From Bacteroidales bacterium (lineage in GTDB: Bacteria > Bacteroidota > Bacteroidia > Bacteroidales > UBA932): a stretch of 64,000 nt of DNA. The notes under the pieces were generated by a model. That model was not told the DNA's origin. It did not search any database and saw nothing but the letters and a program-made list of their open reading frames with translations. Positions 58,259 through 64,000 of this stretch are shown here, one piece after another; the first letter of the stretch is position 1, and each line of letters opens with the position of its first letter. Both the position numbers and the translations under genes were made by a program. The stretch is taken from the NCBI GenBank assembly GCA_012798805.1, contig JAAZMM010000044.1:22392-86391 (forward strand), written 5' to 3'.

Positions 58259-58313
58259 AGTTGCGCGTTACATGTTGCGGGGTGCGGGGTACGGGTACGG
58301 GGTGTGGGTTTTA
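58259..58313. repeat. Heptad array E: directly follows the terminator T-run
   Basis: agttgcg cgttaca tgttgcg gggtgcg gggtacg ggtacg gggtgtg ggtttta (one 6-mer unit); overlaps the stop codon of the - strand lipoprotein gene. Confidence 0.82.
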
Positions 58314-59423
58314 TTTCTTTTCCCAAGGCCTCTTACCGGGTTCGTAAGGCACATATTTGATCGTAATCTGCAGATCAACTTCGCTCTCGTTGATAAAGTC
58401 AACTATCAGGTTATACATATTAACCATATTATTGTACTCTATTTCACTGATACCCATCTTCTCTCTCCATTCCCTGTCGGAATTCTGAATAAACGAGAAG
58501 GCACCATCCAGGAGAGGGAGCATTGTCTCCTTATTGAGGACAAGAGAGAATGAATCCTCGGAAATATCGGCAAACGGTAGTTTGATATCAAACGATTTCT
58601 CCTCAAGAGAGAAGCTAAATCCCATACCGTCAAGCACTTCCTCAAGATCTTCCACGGCACTTGCGGGAACATGGAGATATAGCTCTCCATCAATTACCAC
58701 ATAATGGAATGGTGATGAACTTGCAAACTCAGAGACGATTTTGAGTTCATCGTCATCAAAACCGGTAATGAATGAACCATCCAGCTCGAGATTAAATTCG
58801 CAGTCATCTTCAAATGTAATACTACCACAACAGATATTGGAAGAGATCGTTCCAACAATATTATCAATTATGGTTGAGATAAAGGAAAGAGTCAATGATT
58901 GCCTCCCAAGCATAAATGAAGCGCTGCCACCAGAAGTAGTGAGCGTAATGGTGATATCGGGCAGATAGACCGTATTCCAGCTAATGGCTTTAGTGTCACC
59001 CATTAAGCCCCCTTTCCTTTTTGTGCCGATCATCCAGCGACCGGTAAGGGGGGATTTGATTTTGGTCCTGATGGATAGATCGCGAACCTTACCTTTGTGT
59101 AGAGATCCTGTGGCCTCTACGGTAAGATTCCCCTCTTTTCCACTTGCAGTGAAACGGGTACTACCGCCATCATCAATGATATCAGTATTTGGAAGTAAAA
59201 ATTGGGGATAGCCGACAATGAGATTGTTGAGTTGAATAGCGCTTGAGCCACTTTTGGTTTCTACAACTATGGAAGGATTATCGAAATCGCTAATCGGAGA
59301 TTCTTTCTTGCCATTAAAGGCAACAGATTCTACTTTGTAGGTGCCGTCAATTTCACTCTTATCACATGCAGTGAAAGTAAACGTCATAAGGCATACAACT
59401 GCCAATAATAGTGTTCGTCTCAT
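58311..59423 (-). CDS. Putative lipoprotein of unknown function, Bacteroidetes lipocalin-like/DUF4923-type
   Basis: Lipobox TFTACDKSEIDGTYKVESVAFNGKKESPI; repeated beta-rich segments. Confidence 0.6.
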   Translation of the reverse strand: MRRTLLLAVVCLMTFTFTACDKSEIDGTYKVESVAFNGKKESPISDFDNPSIVVETKSGSSAIQLNNLIVGYPQFLLPNTDIIDDGGSTRFTASGKEGNLTVEATGSLHKGKVRDLSIRTKIKSPLTGRWMIGTKRKGGLMGDTKAISWNTVYLPDITITLTTSGGSASFMLGRQSLTLSFISTIIDNIVGTISSNICCGSITFEDDCEFNLELDGSFITGFDDDELKIVSEFASSSPFHYVVIDGELYLHVPASAVEDLEEVLDGMGFSFSLEEKSFDIKLPFADISEDSFSLVLNKETMLPLLDGAFSFIQNSDREWREKMGISEIEYNNMVNMYNLIVDFINESEVDLQITIKYVPYEPGKRPWEKK

Positions 59424-59483
59424 AATGGTATTTTTGGTTTAATCCAATAAGATACAAAAAATATTCCAATATGGACTGAGGAC

Positions 59484-60086
59484 TCAATAATCAATATAGA
59501 GCACACCTTTGAGATGGTCAGTCTCGTGCTGAAAAATGACTGCCGTATATCCTGAGACTCTTTCCGTGCGGAGCTCGAAGGTAAGTTCGTCGTTGTATGA
59601 GATCTCAATGGATGTGGAGCGAAGCACTGTATCGCGCTGACCCGGGACCGAGAGACAACCCTCCCACCCATATTTCTTTTCAGGAGAGTAGGAAGTTATC
59701 ACTGCGTTTGGATAAAACTCGAAGGGTTCCCCCTCTTTATCAAATCTCTGCACAGCCACAAGCTGTCTGCTGATACCAACCTGAGGCGCAGCAATACCTA
59801 CACCCGGATTTTCAGGATCATTTACCGTACAGAGCATCCTATGTCGCAAGACCTTGTAAATATCGGAGGTTATATCTTTTGCCGTCAGTGGAGCAGCAAC
59901 CTTACGGAGCAACTCCGTCTCTGAAGGACTATCTGTGGTATAAAGGGGCATTATCGCTGCAGAGGTATCTTTGCCTATAAGTTCCTTTTCCGCTTTAGTA
60001 AAGGTCGTGCCATCACCGCAAGAAAAAAGTGTTGAAGCGGAAGCAATGGCCGCTCCAACACAAATTATAATTTTTGATAATTTCAT
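59484..60086 (-). CDS. def: Peptide deformylase with N-terminal lipoprotein signal peptide
   Basis: Motifs GVGIAAPQVG, EGCLSVPG, HETDHLKG; N-terminus MKLSKIIICVGAAIASASTLFSCGDG (lipobox LFSC). Confidence 0.9.
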   Translation of the reverse strand: MKLSKIIICVGAAIASASTLFSCGDGTTFTKAEKELIGKDTSAAIMPLYTTDSPSETELLRKVAAPLTAKDITSDIYKVLRHRMLCTVNDPENPGVGIAAPQVGISRQLVAVQRFDKEGEPFEFYPNAVITSYSPEKKYGWEGCLSVPGQRDTVLRSTSIEISYNDELTFELRTERVSGYTAVIFQHETDHLKGVLYIDY

Positions 60087-60098
60087 TGTCTAAAAATT

Positions 60099-61052
60099 TT
60101 ACCAGGCGAGCGCACCTGCACCAAGTATGGCCGCATCAGACTCTTTGAGACCGGAACGGAGAACCTTAACCTTACCGCCTTTCCAAATGCCGAGAAGATT
60201 CGCCTCCATTGCCTCTATAATGGGCTTCATAATGAGATCACCCGCCTCTGCAAGACCTCCGAAGAGGATAATTGCTTCAGGTCTGCTAAATGCCACAAAG
60301 TCTGAAAATGATTCCCCAAGCTTTTTACCCGTAAACTCAAATACCCTTTTTGCGATAGCATCACCTGCTATGGCAGCATCATAAACATCTTTGGATGATA
60401 TAACCTCGAGAGAACGGAGTGTGGAGGGTTCATCACTCATATCGAGCCATTCACGCGCCGTGCGCGCAACTCCTATTGCCGAAGCATAAGTTTCGAGACA
60501 ACCCACTTTACCGCAATTGCACTGACGACCATTTTGCCTTACCGCACAGGTATGGCCCAGCTCACCGGCAAAGCCGTCATGACCGTAAACCATCTGTCCA
60601 TTGATAACAATTCCGCTGCCGACACCTGTACCGAGGGTGATTTCAATGAAATTAGTCATACCCTTTGCATTGCCATAATGCATTTCTCCGATAGCTGCCG
60701 CATTTGCGTCATTGGTAACTGTTACCGGCTTTCCGGTTTTTTTGGCAATATAATCCCTGAGAGGCACAATACCTTTCCCCCAGGGGAGATTAGCTGCACC
60801 CTCAATGGTGCCTTGATAATAGTTGCCATTAGGAGCACCGATACCGATACCTTCGATATTATCCCAGTCAACAGGCTCTGCAATTTTCCTGATATTGGCG
60901 CAGAGATCGTCCATAAATTTCTCCGCATCATCCTCGCCATAACATTTTGTATCCATTCTGCTCCTCGCAAGGATGTTAGCGCGTCTGTCCACGACACCTA
61001 TCATGGCCGACTGGCCACCGATATCAACTCCTATCACATATTCTTTCGTCAT
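60099..61052 (-). CDS. ROK family sugar kinase (glucokinase/N-acetylhexosamine kinase-like)
   Basis: GVDIGGQSAMIGVVD, TNDANAAAIGEMHYG, GTGVGSGIVINGQMVYGHDGFAGELGH, CNCGKVGCLE. Confidence 0.92.
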   Translation of the reverse strand: MTKEYVIGVDIGGQSAMIGVVDRRANILARSRMDTKCYGEDDAEKFMDDLCANIRKIAEPVDWDNIEGIGIGAPNGNYYQGTIEGAANLPWGKGIVPLRDYIAKKTGKPVTVTNDANAAAIGEMHYGNAKGMTNFIEITLGTGVGSGIVINGQMVYGHDGFAGELGHTCAVRQNGRQCNCGKVGCLETYASAIGVARTAREWLDMSDEPSTLRSLEVISSKDVYDAAIAGDAIAKRVFEFTGKKLGESFSDFVAFSRPEAIILFGGLAEAGDLIMKPIIEAMEANLLGIWKGGKVKVLRSGLKESDAAILGAGALAW

Positions 61053-61082
61053 ATTTCGATCTTATTATTGTTGAAAAGCAAT

Positions 61083-62360
61083 TTATTCTGTGACAATATC
61101 TTTATTCACATTCTTATAACCGAAAAGGGCATAGAAGAGGATATATGCAAACCCCACAATCACCACCCAATAGCTATTTATATGACCCACGGAGTCGGCA
61201 ACCCAATTCTGCACGAAAGGAAGGATGCCACCGCCGCACACGAGTGTCATGAAGATACCTGAAGCCATCGGGGTATATTTTCCGAGACCCTCGGTCGAGA
61301 GGTTGAAGATAGCTCCCCACATCACCGAAGTACAGAGACCGCAGAGAACAACGAACACCATACTCAAAGGAAGTGCTTTCTCACGGAAAGAGATGGTAAC
61401 ATTTTCAGGTATGAAGAGGATACAAAGCACGAAAGCTATTGCCAATAGTGAGACTGAGACGAGCATCCTCTTGCTGGAAACCTTGCCTGCTATAGGAGCT
61501 CCTATCAGCCTTCCCACCAACATCATAAACCAGTAAAACCCCACCAAAGTACCCGCTATTGCAGGTCCCACATTGGGATTGCCGGACATATAGAGGTTGG
61601 CAGTATTAGGAATACCCACCTCTACTCCAACATAGAAAAATATTGCAATTGCTCCAAGAACAAAATGACGGAATGACATCGGACCATGTTTATCCCTCTG
61701 CACATTCCCGCTCCTGCGGGCAGCTTTCTGCTCTGCCGTCTCCATGTGGGGCTCGGGAATATTGGTAGCTCCAAGAACAATGCCGGCGAGAACGAAGATA
61801 CCCATAGCAATCATCATTGCGGGGGCCGCATCACTAACTGTAGCGGTCTCCATCGAGCCACCGATAAGGTAACCGAGAAGAATGGGAGCTATTGTACCTC
61901 CGATGGAATTGCAGGAACCTCCAAACTGGATCAGCTGGTTACCGCGGTTGCCACCGCCACCGAGCGTATTGAGGAGCGGGTTGACCACGATGTTGAGAAG
62001 ACACATCGAAAGACCCGCTACAAATGCACCGAGGACATAGATTCCAAAAGCGATTGATGGGGAAACATACCCTGAAAGGAACTGAATGCCCACTCCCACA
62101 AACCCCACAATTACTGCGGTCAGAGCTGTAAACTTGTAGCCTTTGCGCTTTAGGATGATACCCGCGGGAATACCCATACAGGCGTAAGCGATAAAGTTGG
62201 CAAGCGTACCGAGCTGCGAAAGGGCATTGCTTGCGCCGAACTGGTTTTTAACGATTACTCCCATCGAGCCCGCGAAATTGGTAACGAAGGCGATCATAAA
62301 GAAGAGGGAGAACATTATTGCAATCGGCAGTGCAAAATTCTGTTTCTTGACGTTTGTCAT
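61083..62360 (-). CDS. MFS transporter, FucP/NagP-like sugar permease
   Basis: 12-TM pattern; FFMIAFVTNFAGSMGVIVKNQFGASNALSQLGTLANFIAYACMGIPAG, CLLNIVVNPLLNTLGG, FYWFMMLVGRLIG. Confidence 0.88.
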   Translation of the reverse strand: MTNVKKQNFALPIAIMFSLFFMIAFVTNFAGSMGVIVKNQFGASNALSQLGTLANFIAYACMGIPAGIILKRKGYKFTALTAVIVGFVGVGIQFLSGYVSPSIAFGIYVLGAFVAGLSMCLLNIVVNPLLNTLGGGGNRGNQLIQFGGSCNSIGGTIAPILLGYLIGGSMETATVSDAAPAMMIAMGIFVLAGIVLGATNIPEPHMETAEQKAARRSGNVQRDKHGPMSFRHFVLGAIAIFFYVGVEVGIPNTANLYMSGNPNVGPAIAGTLVGFYWFMMLVGRLIGAPIAGKVSSKRMLVSVSLLAIAFVLCILFIPENVTISFREKALPLSMVFVVLCGLCTSVMWGAIFNLSTEGLGKYTPMASGIFMTLVCGGGILPFVQNWVADSVGHINSYWVVIVGFAYILFYALFGYKNVNKDIVTE

Positions 62361-62402
62361 ATTGTTGAATTTTAAATTTTAAAAACTTTGTCAAATATCT
62401 TC

Positions 62403-62410
62403 CAAAGGTA
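62403..62410 (-). promoter_or_regulatory. Bacteroidetes -7 element TACCTTTG upstream of MFS-ROK-deformylase operon
   Basis: Reverse complement of caaaggta; about 43 nt before the MFS ATG; -33 element not clear. Confidence 0.45.
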
Positions 62411-62443
62411 GCAAAAAAAGGAGAATTGCCTTGAGGAAGAAGA

Positions 62444-63853
62444 TTATTTCCCGACAAAAGCGTGGCGATATCCCTCAATACGATCCCATTCCCCACGGGT
62501 AAAGTCGGGAACCGCTACCGGCATTGAGCCGGACTCTATCGAGATACGACTTAGCTCAATCAGGCAGGACCATTCGGCAAGATCATAGACATCCTGGTCG
62601 AGAGGCAATCCATTGCGCAAACAATAGACCAATCTATAGTCCATTATGAAGTCCATACCGCCGTGGCCACCCACCATACGCGCTTTCTCTTCAATCTCTG
62701 CGGTTATCGGATGCTTGTACTCCTCCAAAAGCATCTCCAGCAGCTCGGGGCTGACAAAGCGTTCTCCATCCAATCCCGCATATTCCTCGCGACCTTCGGG
62801 GAGATTGTGGCTCATAAGCGCGAAACCGCGCACAGGATATTTATTTGCAAAGCCCTCAGTGCCGGTAATCTGGTACATTCTGTTATAGGGACGACGCGAA
62901 TAGACATTGTGCTGAATCTCTATCTGCCTTCCGCCCACAGTACGAATCAAAGTGACTGTGTGATCGCCATTGGCAAACTCCTCAGTCCCCATTATCTCCT
63001 TCGCTACCTCTTTGCCGTGTACCGACTTGGTATCCATTGAGACCAGATACTCCATCCTGTCACCTCTGTGGATATTGAGCACCTGACAGGCAGGACCGAG
63101 GCCGTGTGTGGGATAGTTGTCGCCGCGATGCTTTTGATTGAAGTCGAGCCTCCAATTGCCCTGATAGAGTTTCCAGTAGGGATCGAGGTTGTGAATATAG
63201 GCCCCTTCCACGTGCAGGATTTCACCGAAAAGCCCCTGCTGAGCCATATTGAGTGCGGTCATCTCAAAGAAATCGTAGCAGCAGTTTTCCAGCATCATAC
63301 AATGCTTGCGGGTGTTCTCACTGGTATTGATTATCTCCCAGCATTCGGCTATGGTCATTGCCCCGGGGACCTCTACGGCTACGTGTTTACCGCATTGCAT
63401 AGCATAAACCGATATCTCCGCGTGATTTTGCCATGGGGTACAGATATAGACCAAATCCACATCCGGATTTTCACAGAGCTCGCGCCACCCCTCCTCTCCG
63501 GAATAGAGCGCCGGCTCGGGCCAACCTCTCTCCAGAAGTGCATTTTTGGAGGCCTCCGTCCTATCCGGAAGCAAATCACAAAGCGCAGTTATACGCACTC
63601 CATCTATATATGTGTAACGAATCACAGCGCCATAGCCTCTCATACCGAGTCCTACGAAACCCACCCTGAGGGTGTCGATCGGATCGCAAGCCATTGCGAG
63701 GGCACTCTGCTGTCCGGCAGGACGCTTGGGTGTCTGAAGCACAATTCTGCCATTTTCTACCGAATATGGCATTGAGGAATCCACCTTCACCTGCATACAG
63801 CCGGCAGTGAAAATTAATGTGCAGATCATGCACAATGCGAATAGTTTTTTCAT
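62444..63853 (-). CDS. Gfo/Idh/MocA-like lipoprotein, GH109 (alpha-N-acetylgalactosaminidase) type
   Basis: Lipobox FTAGC; RVGFVGLGMRGYGAVIRY, CTPWQNHAEISVYAMQCGKHVAVEVPGA, HRGDNYPTHGLGPACQVLNIHRGDRM (GH109-like). Confidence 0.85.
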   Translation of the reverse strand: MKKLFALCMICTLIFTAGCMQVKVDSSMPYSVENGRIVLQTPKRPAGQQSALAMACDPIDTLRVGFVGLGMRGYGAVIRYTYIDGVRITALCDLLPDRTEASKNALLERGWPEPALYSGEEGWRELCENPDVDLVYICTPWQNHAEISVYAMQCGKHVAVEVPGAMTIAECWEIINTSENTRKHCMMLENCCYDFFEMTALNMAQQGLFGEILHVEGAYIHNLDPYWKLYQGNWRLDFNQKHRGDNYPTHGLGPACQVLNIHRGDRMEYLVSMDTKSVHGKEVAKEIMGTEEFANGDHTVTLIRTVGGRQIEIQHNVYSRRPYNRMYQITGTEGFANKYPVRGFALMSHNLPEGREEYAGLDGERFVSPELLEMLLEEYKHPITAEIEEKARMVGGHGGMDFIMDYRLVYCLRNGLPLDQDVYDLAEWSCLIELSRISIESGSMPVAVPDFTRGEWDRIEGYRHAFVGK

Positions 63854-63874
63854 ATTATATTTTGTAAGCGGTTT

Positions 63875-64000
63875 TTACTCTTTCATCAATTCGTAGGTGA
63901 TGTAATGTTCTCCGGTCATACCGATTGCTTCATAGACCTCTTGGGCGCGGGTATTGCGTTTATCTACGTAAAGACGAATCCCCTTGACATCGGACGTAGA
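63875..64000 (-). CDS. GNAT family N-acetyltransferase, C-terminal fragment (5' end outside window)
   Basis: Manual translation STSDVKGIRLYVDKRNTRAQEVYEAIGMTGEHYITYELMKE*; absent from ORF track because it is edge-truncated. Confidence 0.75.
   Translation of the reverse strand, partial: STSDVKGIRLYVDKRNTRAQEVYEAIGMTGEHYITYELMKE

Noticed and set aside
1-64000. rRNA, tRNA, tmRNA, prophage or defence-island genes
   Set aside because: Intergenic gaps are all below about 200 bp and show no tRNA cloverleaf or conserved RNA signatures; no integrase, capsid, restriction or toxin-antitoxin proteins in the ORF list.

Overview
This 64 kb window comes from a Bacteroidales-type chromosome (TAnnTTTG promoter motifs, Bacteroidetes-style dcw cluster, ExbB-hyp-ExbD-ExbD locus). 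It is nearly all protein-coding and mostly housekeeping. I found no rRNA, tRNA, CRISPR, transposase or prophage. Main blocks: glycogen debranching/branching enzymes; xseAB; engB; prs-nadE; lptB-dnaX; the complete dcw cluster (mraZ to ftsZ, 14.1-29.1 kb); gltX-rpiB-truB-queA-dprA-tatD-ansA; an ExbB/ExbD locus; asnS-udk-tonB; ctp, dCMP deaminase, acyl-CoA ligase and MsbA-type ABC exporter; FKBP; recQ/miaA; yigZ-pyrB-pyrI; serC-serA-DUF1015; and an amino-sugar-like locus (GH109-type lipoprotein, MFS permease, ROK kinase, lipoprotein-type peptide deformylase). The most unusual signal is a dispersed family of degenerate 7-bp-periodic arrays with a fixed RGT core (RGTNNNN). I found five copies: abutting the prs start codon, inside the dnaX reading frame, between convergent tonB/ctp genes, and twice immediately after an intrinsic terminator. 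Other notable signals are a four-copy 10-bp-phased TGKAAAA operator upstream of mraZ, a perfect 14-bp inverted repeat covering the dprA start codon, a peptide deformylase with a lipoprotein signal peptide, and DUF1015 in a delimited serine-biosynthesis operon. No database search was possible; all family calls are from reading the protein sequences.
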